Assembly (NCBI GenBank): GCA_025464025.1
Contig: JAODBP010000021.1
Span: 1-5,937, forward strand
DNA: 5,937 nt
From: Actinomycetes bacterium
Lineage (GTDB): Bacteria > Actinomycetota > Acidimicrobiia > Acidimicrobiales > CADCSY01
Direction of reading: 5' to 3'
The notes under the pieces are model-generated. The model made no database searches. It had not been told where the DNA came from and worked only from the letters and a program-made list of their open reading frames with translations. Made by a program: the position numbers and the translations under genes. Numbering within the stretch: the first letter of the stretch is position 1; the number at the start of each line of letters is the position of its first letter. This document shows, piece by piece, positions 1 through 5,460 of this stretch.

Positions 1-236
1 ACGGCCTGGTCGTCACCGTCGAGGACGGCATCGTCGTCGGCGGGATCGGCATGCAGGTGGTCGAGGGCATCGCCGGCCTCAGCGAGAGCCGCCAGGCCCC
101 GCGATCGGTCGTGCTCGGCACGCCGTCCCAGTACATCCCGCACGGCAAGCCCGACCGGATCCTGGCCGACCTCGGCCTCGACGCCGCCGGCATCGCGGCC
201 AGCGCCCTCAAGGCCCTCGCCGCCTCCCGCGTCTAG
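1..236 (+). CDS. dxs: 1-deoxy-D-xylulose-5-phosphate synthase, C-terminal end (5' truncated)
   Basis: Only the last 78 codons are in the window; the frame is open from base 3 and stops with TAG at 234-236. DXS condenses pyruvate with glyceraldehyde 3-phosphate, using thiamine diphosphate, to make the first intermediate of the MEP isoprenoid pathway in the cytoplasm. The visible part fits the transketolase C-terminal domain of DXS: a VTVEDG strand, a glycine-rich GGIGMQVVEG turn, then VLGTPSQYIPHG followed by ILADLGLDAAGIA. This matches the family's usual ending, with a 'G-P-x-x-[FY]-I-x-H-G' block before 'LGLDAxGI'. The thiamine-binding and catalytic parts lie outside the window. Another transketolase-fold enzyme, such as an E1 beta subunit, is possible, but the IPHG and LGLDAAGI blocks favour DXS. 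The 3' end overlaps the convergent small gene by 29 bp, so no separate terminator is visible. Confidence 0.88.
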   Translation, partial: GLVVTVEDGIVVGGIGMQVVEGIAGLSESRQAPRSVVLGTPSQYIPHGKPDRILADLGLDAAGIAASALKALAASRV

Positions 237-561
237 CCCTTTCGCCGAACTGGGCGCTCGACGGACGAGCCAGGTCGGCGATCCGAGCCAGGACCCCGAC
301 GGAGTGCACGAGGTCGTGCCAGAGGAACACCTCACCGTCGTCGCGGCCGAGCATCGCCTGCATCTCTTCGACATCCTCCACGAGCGAGCCGGCCAGCGTC
401 GCGGTCGGTGGAGCGTCCCCCGAACGGGCGATGTCGGGATCCAACTCCCAGTAGATGTCGCCCGCAAGGTCGACCGACGACCCGAACTCCCGCTCGGCCT
501 CATCGAGCAGCAGGAGGAGCGCCGCTCGAAGCTCCTCGATGTCCACCACCGGCCCGTCCAT
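208..561 (-). CDS. Small acidic hypothetical protein (117 aa)
   Basis: I cannot name this gene. The 117-residue product begins with a leucine-rich amphipathic helix (about residues 7-28). The core follows: SSVDLAGDIYWELDPD (29-43), TLAGSLVEDVEEMQAML (55-71), and an aromatic-rich helix FLWHDLVHSVGVLARIADL (79-97). The last 17 residues are basic and arginine-rich and are encoded where the gene overlaps the dxs stop. From memory, the order 'D-x-Y/I-Y-W … G-x-L-x-D-D/V-x-x-L … helix' recalls a widespread uncharacterised family of small soluble proteins. There is no signal peptide or membrane segment. The ATG at 559-561 has only a weak purine-rich stretch (GCAGAG) before it. A perfect 16-bp palindrome lies 38 bp upstream and could be its operator. 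The acidic core and coherent helices support a real gene, although a longer frame (304-777) is open on the other strand. Confidence 0.68.
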   Translation of the reverse strand: MDGPVVDIEELRAALLLLLDEAEREFGSSVDLAGDIYWELDPDIARSGDAPPTATLAGSLVEDVEEMQAMLGRDDGEVFLWHDLVHSVGVLARIADLARPSSAQFGERARRGRRRGP

Positions 562-599
562 CCCGGAACTCTGCCGCAGCCATGCAGGATCGCCCCATC

Positions 600-615
600 T
601 GTTTCCGCGGAAACA
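600..615. promoter_or_regulatory. Perfect 16-bp palindrome, operator-like (parS-like outer bases)
   Basis: TGTTTCCGCGGAAACA equals its own reverse complement over all 16 bases. It ends 38 bp upstream of the ATG of the hypothetical gene, a position suited to an operator. The outer six bases on each side (TGTTTC…GAAACA) equal those of the ParB site parS (TGTTTCACGTGAAACA), but the central four are CGCG rather than ACGT, giving 12 of 16 matches. It could be bound by a dimeric repressor or a ParB-like protein; the sequence alone does not say which. Confidence 0.5.
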
Positions 616-803
616 CCAAGGACGCGACGAATGGGCGCTGGCTCGACGCGCCGGAGTCGGTTCCGACCGCCAGCCCGAGCGAACCGGAGACGAATGGTCA
701 ATAGAGACGTTGACTTTCCGTCGCCAGTTCGGGAATCGGCTGGGTTGAGTGTCAGCGGGCCGGAGGCAAGGGTCTGACGAGTTCGGGCGTTCGCGTCAGG
801 GGT
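614..803. repeat. Palindromic intergenic element, copy 1 (degenerate)
   Basis: The core at 680-731 is an imperfect inverted repeat: a 22-nt left arm (680-701), an 8-nt loop (702-709) and a 22-nt right arm (710-731), with 17 of 22 positions complementary and one further G-T wobble. The right arm and its flank share a 19-base exact match (717-735 with 894-912) with copy 2, and both cores are 52 nt long. The outer boundary is taken from ACCAAGGACGC at 614-624, which recurs at 809-819, and a weak partner, GCGTCAGGGGT, at 793-803. The core is firm; the outer limits are tentative. Confidence 0.55.
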
Positions 804-808
804 GAAGG

Positions 809-957
809 ACCAAGGACGCCCTGAGACGACGGTGGGCGCGCCCGAGTCCCTGCGCTCGAACTGGCGATGGATTGACAACAGAAACGTTGTCAATCCGTCG
901 CCAGTTCGGGAAGCACCAGGTCCGGCGCGCCCCGTTGTCCCCTCGGAGCGTCCTTGT
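809..957. repeat. Palindromic intergenic element, copy 2 (near-perfect hairpin core)
   Basis: The core 857-908 has 23-nt arms (857-879 and 886-908) around a 6-nt loop AGAAAC, with one non-complementary position (T868 opposite G897). In rightward RNA that position is a U-G wobble, so the stem would be fully paired; leftward RNA would have an A-C mismatch. The symmetry continues imperfectly outward: CAAGGACGC at 811-819 faces GCGTCCTTG at 948-956, and GGCGCGCC-type blocks near 835-842 and 924-931 face each other. The whole is about 150 bp long and lies next to copy 1. I recognise no named repeat family and see no transposase. Confidence 0.7.
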
Positions 958-1029
958 CGTTGACGGGGCGATATCGCAGGCCCTCGTCGCTCACGTGCAA
1001 GGGCCGGCTGGGGTGGTCCCGGACGCGGC

Positions 1030-1058
1030 CGGGGGCGGGGCCGATGGCCCCGCCCCCG
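1030..1058 (-). terminator. GC-rich hairpin terminator of the HYR protein gene
   Basis: A perfect 13-bp stem (1030-1042 with 1046-1058, almost entirely G-C) closes on a 3-nt loop GAT. It starts 17 bases after the TAG stop (1076-1078) of the leftward HYR gene, the usual place for an intrinsic terminator. No T-tract follows in either direction, as is common in high-GC actinobacteria. The symmetrical stem could also stop transcription coming from the left. Confidence 0.75.
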
Positions 1059-1075
1059 ATCCGATCGTGCGGTGG

Positions 1076-4000
1076 CTAGCCGAGGGCCAGCGAGAGGCCG
1101 GTCAGCAGGTCGGCGGCCGCGGCCGTGACCTTCTTGCCGGACTGGGCCTTCAGCTCGTTGCGGAAGGCGCCGTAGGAGCCGGCGCGCAGCTTGGCGCACA
1201 GGCTGTTGGCGATGCCCTTCTCCGGCACGAGGCGCTCGACCAGCGTGCAGAGGTCGCCGGCGACCACCTTCACGGTGAACGTCGTCGAGGCCGTGCCCAC
1301 GTTGCCGGCGTGGTCGGCGACCGAGCGGGTGATCGTCTCGCTCCCGATCCCGAACGAGTAGGCCGGGCCGCTGGCGCCGGCGCAGGTGAGCCCGGCGGTC
1401 ACGGCATCGGTGACGGCGCAGCTGATCGCCACGGTGTCGTCGACGCCGTAGGTGCCGGCGTTGCCCGAGAAGGCGACGACGGGCTTGGTGCTGTCACGCA
1501 CGGTGACGGTGAACGTGGCGCTGCCGGCGTTGCCGGCGGCGTCGGTCGCCACGCAGGTGACGGTGGTCGAGCCGATCGCCAGGGTGCTCCCCGAGGTGGG
1601 GGTGCAGGTGCTGGCGAGCGGCCCGCTCACGGCGTCGGTCGCCGACGAGGCGAACGGCACCGCGGCGCCGGCGGCGCTGGTCGCCTCGACGGTGCGGGAC
1701 GACGGCACCACCACGGTCGGCGCCGTGGTGTCCTCGACCGTGACGAGGAACGACGAGGTGCCGGTGTTGCCGGCCCCGTCGGTCGCCGAGCACGTGACGA
1801 GCGTGGTGCCGAGGTGGAAGGTGGAGCCGGAGGCCGGCGCGCACGAAGCGGCGAGCGTGCCGCTCACCGAGTCGCTGGAGCTGGCGACGAAGCCCACGGT
1901 CGCGCCGGCGGCGCTGGTGGCCTCGGCGGTGCGGCCGGTCGGCGTGGTCACCACCGGCACGGTCGTGTCGACGACGGTGACGGTGAAGGTGGCCGTGCCG
2001 GTGTTGCCGGCGCCGTCGGTGGCCGTGCACGTGACCGCGGTGGTCCCGAGGTGGAACGTGCTGCCCGACACCGTGGAGCAAGCCGTCGCCAGTGCGCCGC
2101 TGACGGCGTCCTGGGCCGTGACCACGTAGCCGGCGGCGGAGCCGGCAGGTCCGTCGGCCTCGACCTCGAACGGTGCAGGCGCGGTGAGCGCCGGCGCCGT
2201 GGTGTCGACCACGGTGACGGTGAACGACGCGGCACCGGTGTTGCCGGCGGCATCGGTGGCCGAGCACGTGACGACGGTGGCGCCCAGGGCGAACAGGCCC
2301 GAGGGCGCCGAGCACACGGGCTCGATCGGCCCGCTCACGGCGTCATCGCTCGAGGCCGCCAGGAACACGGGGGCGCCGTCGGGGCCGACGGCTTCGACCG
2401 TCAGCGCGGCGGGGACGACGACTGCCGGGCTGGTGGTGTCGGCCACCACGACCCGGAAGGACGAGGAGCCGGTGTTGCCGGCCGCATCCGTGGCGGCGCA
2501 GGTCACGACGGTGGTGCCGAGGGCGAACGTGGAGCCCGAGGCAGTGGAGCAGGTGGGCTCGATCGATCCGGTCACGGCGTCACTTGCCGCCACGGCGAAG
2601 GGCAGGGGCGTGCCGGCCGGGCCGACAGCCTCGGCGACGAGGTCGCCGGGGACGCTGACGACGGGAGCGGTGGTGTCCCGCACCGTGACGGTGAAGGCGC
2701 GGTCCACGCGGAGGCCGCCGCTGTCGATCGCCGCACAGGCGACCGCCGTGGCGCCGAGGTGGAAGGTCGACCCGGGGGCCGGCGCGCACGTCGCCGGGAT
2801 GGCGCCGTCCTCGGCGTCCTGGGCGACGGGAACCGCGTAGGCCACCGCCGCACCAGCGGGGCCGGTGGCCTCGGCGAGGATCGACGGGATCGCGGCCATC
2901 GTCGGCGCCTGGTTGTCACAGGCATCGCCGATGCCGTCGGCGTCAGCGTCGGCCTGCGAGGCATTGGCCACGTTCACGCAGTTGTCGATGAGGTCGGCGA
3001 ACCCGTCGCCGTCGGCATCGGGGCTCGGCTCGCTGGCCGTGATCGGGACCCACGTCCCGGTCTTGAGGTACTGGGCGCCCCACGGGCCGTCGCAGCAGTT
3101 CTCGTAGGTGTAGAGCTCGACCGTGTGCGGGCCGGCGGCGAGCAGCACGCTGCCGTCGAAGTAGTGGGTCGGGCCGCCGGTGAAGTTGGGGTCCCAGAAC
3201 CCACCACCGCCGACGCCGTCGCCGATGGTCGAGTCGACCATCTGGCCGTCGATGATGAGCACGCCGCCGAAGCCGGCGTCGGGCCCGAAGCGGAAGCCCC
3301 ACTGCGTGGCCTGGTTGATCGTGATGTGCATCTCGGCGTGCACGGCGAGCGAGCTGCTGGTCCCGCCCGGGCAGGCGACGTGGTTGGAGGCGCCGTTCAG
3401 CGTCGGCAGCGTGGTCCGGCAGTAGCCGGCGACGTTGGTGCGGAGGCCGTTGAACGTCGAGATGGCGTTGCCGGCGGCGACGACGCCACCGGTGTACTGG
3501 CGCGACTCGTACAGGACGGGCCCGAACTCGATGGCAGGCGCGGCCGCGATGACCGACACGGTGTCGAGCACGATGCCGCCGCAGCCGTTGTCGGTGACGC
3601 TGGTGAAGCTGATCGGCGTCGAGGAGCCGGTGGCGGTGAAGCTGATGGAGCCGGTGCGCCAGCCCTGGAGGACGGTCGCGCTGATGGTCGTCGATGTGGT
3701 GCCCAGCCTCGCCGTGGCGACCGCCGTGCCGTTGACGATGCAGCCCGGGTGGGCGGCGTAGGCGAACGTGGCCGTGTAGCCGCGGCCGGCGGTGGTCGGG
3801 AGGGTCTGGGAGATCGTGCCGGCGCCACCGCCGATCAGGTCGACGGCATAGGTGCCGTCGACGGGAACGGGCTGGTTGTCCGTGCCCTGCCAGTCCACGC
3901 CGCCGCCGGTGACGGTCCAACCCGGGATCGTGCCGGGGCAGCCGTAGCCGACGCCGTACCAGCCGTTGCCACAGATGTTGTTGCCGGGGTACCCGACCTC

Positions 4001-4132
4001 GAAGCTGCCGTTCTGGACCAGCTCGGTGCCCGTGGCGGCGGTCGCCGCCGACGCGCCGATGATGCCGACGAGCGGCACCAGGGACGTGAGCAAAAGGGCG
4101 CGCGCGAGCGTGCGCAGCCTTCGAGCGAACAT
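1076..4132 (-). CDS. Secreted multidomain HYR-repeat protein (1018 aa)
   Basis: A large extracellular protein with no visible catalytic site. In order: Sec signal peptide (basic MFARRLRTLARALLL, hydrophobic core, ASAATAA cleavage region near residues 30-33); a DUF642/choice-of-anchor-C-like domain (about 36-195: NGSFE, IPGWTVTGGGVDWQG, YAVDLIGG, GTISQTLPTTAGRGYTATF); a domain (about 203-365) with FGGVLIIDG and ENCCDGPWGAQYLK, like the CCXG domain of PEP-CTERM-associated proteins; a thrombospondin type 3 calcium segment (371-406: DADGDGFAD…CDN); six HYR domains of 78-80 residues (409-882), each with a cysteine pair 16-17 apart; an Ig-like module (883-957); and a C-terminal domain (958-1018) with C962 and C979. 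There is no LPXTG, C-terminal membrane helix or PEP-CTERM tail, so it is probably released or held non-covalently. A weak Shine-Dalgarno, GCAGG, lies 5 nt before the ATG. Adhesion or matrix binding is inferred from HYR family knowledge. Confidence 0.9.
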   Translation of the reverse strand: MFARRLRTLARALLLTSLVPLVGIIGASAATAATGTELVQNGSFEVGYPGNNICGNGWYGVGYGCPGTIPGWTVTGGGVDWQGTDNQPVPVDGTYAVDLIGGGAGTISQTLPTTAGRGYTATFAYAAHPGCIVNGTAVATARLGTTSTTISATVLQGWRTGSISFTATGSSTPISFTSVTDNGCGGIVLDTVSVIAAAPAIEFGPVLYESRQYTGGVVAAGNAISTFNGLRTNVAGYCRTTLPTLNGASNHVACPGGTSSSLAVHAEMHITINQATQWGFRFGPDAGFGGVLIIDGQMVDSTIGDGVGGGGFWDPNFTGGPTHYFDGSVLLAAGPHTVELYTYENCCDGPWGAQYLKTGTWVPITASEPSPDADGDGFADLIDNCVNVANASQADADADGIGDACDNQAPTMAAIPSILAEATGPAGAAVAYAVPVAQDAEDGAIPATCAPAPGSTFHLGATAVACAAIDSGGLRVDRAFTVTVRDTTAPVVSVPGDLVAEAVGPAGTPLPFAVAASDAVTGSIEPTCSTASGSTFALGTTVVTCAATDAAGNTGSSSFRVVVADTTSPAVVVPAALTVEAVGPDGAPVFLAASSDDAVSGPIEPVCSAPSGLFALGATVVTCSATDAAGNTGAASFTVTVVDTTAPALTAPAPFEVEADGPAGSAAGYVVTAQDAVSGALATACSTVSGSTFHLGTTAVTCTATDGAGNTGTATFTVTVVDTTVPVVTTPTGRTAEATSAAGATVGFVASSSDSVSGTLAASCAPASGSTFHLGTTLVTCSATDGAGNTGTSSFLVTVEDTTAPTVVVPSSRTVEATSAAGAAVPFASSATDAVSGPLASTCTPTSGSTLAIGSTTVTCVATDAAGNAGSATFTVTVRDSTKPVVAFSGNAGTYGVDDTVAISCAVTDAVTAGLTCAGASGPAYSFGIGSETITRSVADHAGNVGTASTTFTVKVVAGDLCTLVERLVPEKGIANSLCAKLRAGSYGAFRNELKAQSGKKVTAAAADLLTGLSLALG
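1487..2908 (-). repeat. Tandem array of six HYR-domain coding repeats (~237-bp period)
   Basis: Six in-frame coding repeats correspond to residues 409-488, 489-567, 568-645, 646-724, 725-803 and 804-882. Each ends with a 'FTVTVxDTT'-type strand and carries an 'SGSTFxLGTTxVTC' and 'ATDxAGNTG' block. Repeat 3 lacks one residue in the first block (SGLFALGAT). Repeat 1 is the most divergent, with IDSGGLRVDRA where the others have TD(A/G)AGN(T/A)G. Repeats 5 and 6 share EATSAAGA where repeats 1-4 have E(A/D)(T/V)GPxG or EADGPAG, suggesting internal duplication. The Ig-like module after repeat 6 keeps DHAGNVGTASTTFTV and is a decayed relative. Confidence 0.85.
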
Positions 4133-4184
4133 GGACGCCTGCTTTCGTGGAGGTCGGCCCCGCCGGGTTCGCTACTTGGCTCGG

Positions 4185-4214
4185 CCCGACGCAAGCGACC
4201 AGATGCGCGTCGGG
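4185..4214 (-). other. Hairpin in the HYR gene leader
   Basis: CCCGACGC (4185-4192) and GCGTCGGG (4207-4214) are perfectly complementary around a 14-nt loop. If the transcript starts upstream, the stem lies in the 5' leader of the HYR mRNA. It could be a structural or regulatory element, but stems of this length also occur by chance in DNA this GC-rich. Confidence 0.35.
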
Positions 4215-4339
4215 GGTCAGGGCCATCGGTGCCTGTTGCTGTGGACTCCCCAGGATGGCTCGCCGGCAGATGGGGCGATATGCCCGGAGCGGGTCATTCT
4301 CTGTTCCCCGATGAAGGGTTGACAGGTATCACCCGGCCT

Positions 4340-4375
4340 TCTCAGTAGTCGGACGGGCCGCGTCTCAGTAGTCGG
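4340..4375. repeat. 13-bp direct repeat with 23-bp period
   Basis: TCTCAGTAGTCGG occurs exactly twice, at 4340-4352 and 4363-4375, separated by a 10-bp GC-rich spacer. The 23-bp period is close to two helical turns, so both copies face the same side of the DNA, as tandem regulator sites often do. It lies 14 bp beyond the ADH stop and about 210 bp upstream of the HYR start codon. Confidence 0.6.
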
Positions 4376-4396
4376 CCTGGATCTCGCCTTCAGGCC
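4374..4396 (-). terminator. Possible weak hairpin at the end of the ADH gene
   Basis: GGCCTG (4374-4379) is complementary to CAGGCC (4391-4396) around an 11-nt loop that includes part of the TGA stop (4390-4392). It is the only dyad I see at the 3' end of this gene. The stem is short and no T-tract follows, so it is a weak candidate and read-through towards the HYR gene is possible. Confidence 0.25.
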
Positions 4397-5436
4397 ATGT
4401 CGAGCACGGCCCGGACCACTTCGCCGGCCCGCATGGCGGCGATCGCCTGATCGATATCGGCGAGGGGCCACACCCGGCTGACGAGGCCGTCGACGTCGAG
4501 GTCGCCGGCCCGGACGTGGGCCACGATCGCCGGCGTGTCCCGCTCGGGGACGATGTCACCGGCCAGGCTGCCAACGATGCGCCGGCCCCGCATGAGCGTG
4601 CCGACGTCGAACGATGCCCGGTAGCCGACCGGGGGCAGCCCGACGAGCGCCGTGGTGCCGCCCGGCCCGGTCATGGCGATGGCGGCGTCGATGGCCGCGG
4701 GTGCCCCGCTGCACTCGACGACCACGTCGAACGATCCGTCGACCGATCCGGCCAGGGCGAAGTCGGTCGCGCCGAAGTGCCGAGCGGCCGACTCCTTGCC
4801 GGGGTCGACGTCGATGGCGGTGATGCTCGACGCGCCGAGGAGCCGCGCGGTCTGCAGGACGTTGGCGCCGATGCCGCCCACGCCGAGCACGACCACCCGG
4901 TCGCCGGGCTGGATGCCCGCCGCGTTGCGGGCCACCGAGTAGCCGGTCGACACGGCGCAGCCGATCACGCAGGCCGAGGTCGGGGCGATGCCCTCGGTCG
5001 AGGTGAGCTGGCCGGCGCCGACGGTCACCATCGTCGAGAACGAGGACACGTTGGCGTACGACCGCGTCGGCTGGCCCCGCCACGAGAACGGCGTGCCGCC
5101 CCGACCGAAGGCGTCGGGGCACGCCGCCGGGTGGCCGTTGCGGCAGTTGCGGCACGTCCCGCAGGCGGTGAGCCCGCCGAGCAGCACCGGGTCGCCGACC
5201 GACCAGCCCGTCACGCCCTCGCCGAGCCGGTCGACCACGCCGGCCCCCTCGTGCCCCAGCACCACCGGCGGCGGGACGGGGACGGTCCCGTCGACGACGT
5301 TGAGGTCGCTGTGGCAGATGCCGGAGGCGAGCACCCGCACCGTCACCTCGCCCGGCCCGGGCTCCGGCACCGACAGGTCGTCGACGACCACAAGTTGCCC
5401 GCCGTCGAACACCACGGCCCGGACCCCGTCGATCAT
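4390..5436 (-). CDS. Zinc-dependent medium-chain alcohol dehydrogenase (348 aa)
   Basis: Cytoplasmic NAD-dependent oxidation of an alcohol to an aldehyde or ketone is predicted. The GroES-like N-terminal domain carries catalytic-zinc ligands C41 (GICHSD) and H62 with E63 (GHEGAG, the zinc-ADH signature), with C160 (IGCAVSTGY) as the third. The structural-zinc lobe is complete: C92, C95, C98, C106. The Rossmann domain has GVGGIG (185-190), and D209 at the end of the second strand (ITAIDVD) favours NAD over NADP. The middle segment (RGGTPFSWRGQP … SSFSTMVTV) and GSLAGD (289-294) resemble the class I/III branch, but the protein is shorter than its usual ~370 residues. The frame stays open upstream to 5850, but the family's N-terminus (RAVVFDGGQLVVVDD) and a -10 box 7 nt ahead fix the start at 5436. 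The substrate is unknown. The divergent GMC oxidoreductase gene starts 24 bp away. Confidence 0.92.
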   Translation of the reverse strand: MIDGVRAVVFDGGQLVVVDDLSVPEPGPGEVTVRVLASGICHSDLNVVDGTVPVPPPVVLGHEGAGVVDRLGEGVTGWSVGDPVLLGGLTACGTCRNCRNGHPAACPDAFGRGGTPFSWRGQPTRSYANVSSFSTMVTVGAGQLTSTEGIAPTSACVIGCAVSTGYSVARNAAGIQPGDRVVVLGVGGIGANVLQTARLLGASSITAIDVDPGKESAARHFGATDFALAGSVDGSFDVVVECSGAPAAIDAAIAMTGPGGTTALVGLPPVGYRASFDVGTLMRGRRIVGSLAGDIVPERDTPAIVAHVRAGDLDVDGLVSRVWPLADIDQAIAAMRAGEVVRAVLDMA

Positions 5437-5443
5437 GCGAGGG

Positions 5444-5449
5444 ACAGTA
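5444..5449 (-). promoter_or_regulatory. Predicted -10 box of the ADH gene (leaderless)
   Basis: On the minus strand TACTGT matches the actinobacterial TANNNT -10 pattern. Exactly 7 bases (CCCTCGC) separate it from the ATG at 5436, so transcription would start at or next to the A of the start codon. No Shine-Dalgarno sequence is present, which agrees with a leaderless mRNA. No good -35 hexamer is visible; that region lies inside the GMC gene. Confidence 0.6.
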
Positions 5450-5453
5450 CGTT
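5448..5453 (+). promoter_or_regulatory. Predicted -10 box of the GMC oxidoreductase gene (leaderless)
   Basis: TACGTT matches TANNNT and is followed by exactly 7 bases (CGGAGCG) and the ATG at 5461. A GGAG (5455-5458) sits only 2 bases before the ATG, too close for an ordinary ribosome-binding site, which also points to leaderless translation. The box shares bases 5448-5449 with the -10 box of the opposite gene. A -35 hexamer, if any, would lie inside the ADH coding sequence and is not conspicuous. Confidence 0.6.
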
Positions 5454-5460
5454 CGGAGCG

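Larger units (their letters stand above)
562..1075. other. Gene-free intergenic region with palindromic elements
   Basis: These 514 bases separate the hypothetical gene from the stop of the HYR protein gene. Frames open across it give arginine- and proline-rich products with no recognisable domain, and several run antisense into the flanking genes, so I call no gene. It holds a 16-bp palindrome (600-615), two hairpin-cored palindromic elements (cores 680-731 and 857-908) and a GC-rich terminator (1030-1058). No clear -35/-10 pair for the leftward hypothetical gene could be picked out. Confidence 0.7.
4133..4389 (-). promoter_or_regulatory. Leader/promoter region of the HYR protein gene
   Basis: These 257 bases between the ADH stop and the HYR start codon contain no convincing gene. 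On the leftward strand I find no exact TANNNT box, so the HYR promoter is not identified. The region holds a 13-bp direct repeat (4340-4375) and an 8-bp stem (4185-4192 with 4207-4214, 14-nt loop) lying 52 bases upstream of the start codon, within the probable 5' untranslated RNA. I did not recognise a known riboswitch. Confidence 0.4.

Noticed and set aside
304..777. Plus-strand frames over the hypothetical gene and intergenic DNA
   Set aside because: The products are arginine/proline-rich without motifs, and they cross both the palindrome and the repeat element. The minus-strand 117-codon gene is more protein-like.
562..1075. CRISPR array or insertion sequence in the gene-free region
   Set aside because: There are only two diverged repeat copies, with no regular spacers, no cas genes, no transposase frame and no clear target-site duplication.
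1452..2840. Plus-strand frames (1452-2129, 2184-2840) giving repetitive valine/threonine-rich proteins
   Set aside because: They look like beta-repeat proteins only because they are the complement of the HYR repeats; no start signals or family motifs support them.
4133..4300. Cyclic-di-GMP or cyclic-di-AMP riboswitch in the HYR leader
   Set aside because: The end of the leader (CGAACCCGGC … GCAGGCGTCC) vaguely recalls the 3' part of ydaO-type leaders, but the conserved upstream blocks of either class are missing.
4303..4309. GGGGAAC (minus strand) as an ECF sigma factor -35 for the HYR gene
   Set aside because: No convincing matching -10 element is found at the expected spacing.
4319..4347. 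TTGACA at 4319-4324 as a plus-strand -35 with a -10 at 4342-4347
   Set aside because: The -10 position reads TCAGTA, a poor match, and no rightward gene follows; it would only drive transcription antisense to the ADH gene.
872..4348. A 1158-codon open frame on the plus strand, antisense to the HYR gene
   Set aside because: Its product is a glycine/arginine/alanine-rich string with no domain, and it starts inside the hairpin repeat. The opposite frame encodes a signal peptide and clearly recognisable domains. Long antisense frames are expected when third codon positions are nearly all G or C.
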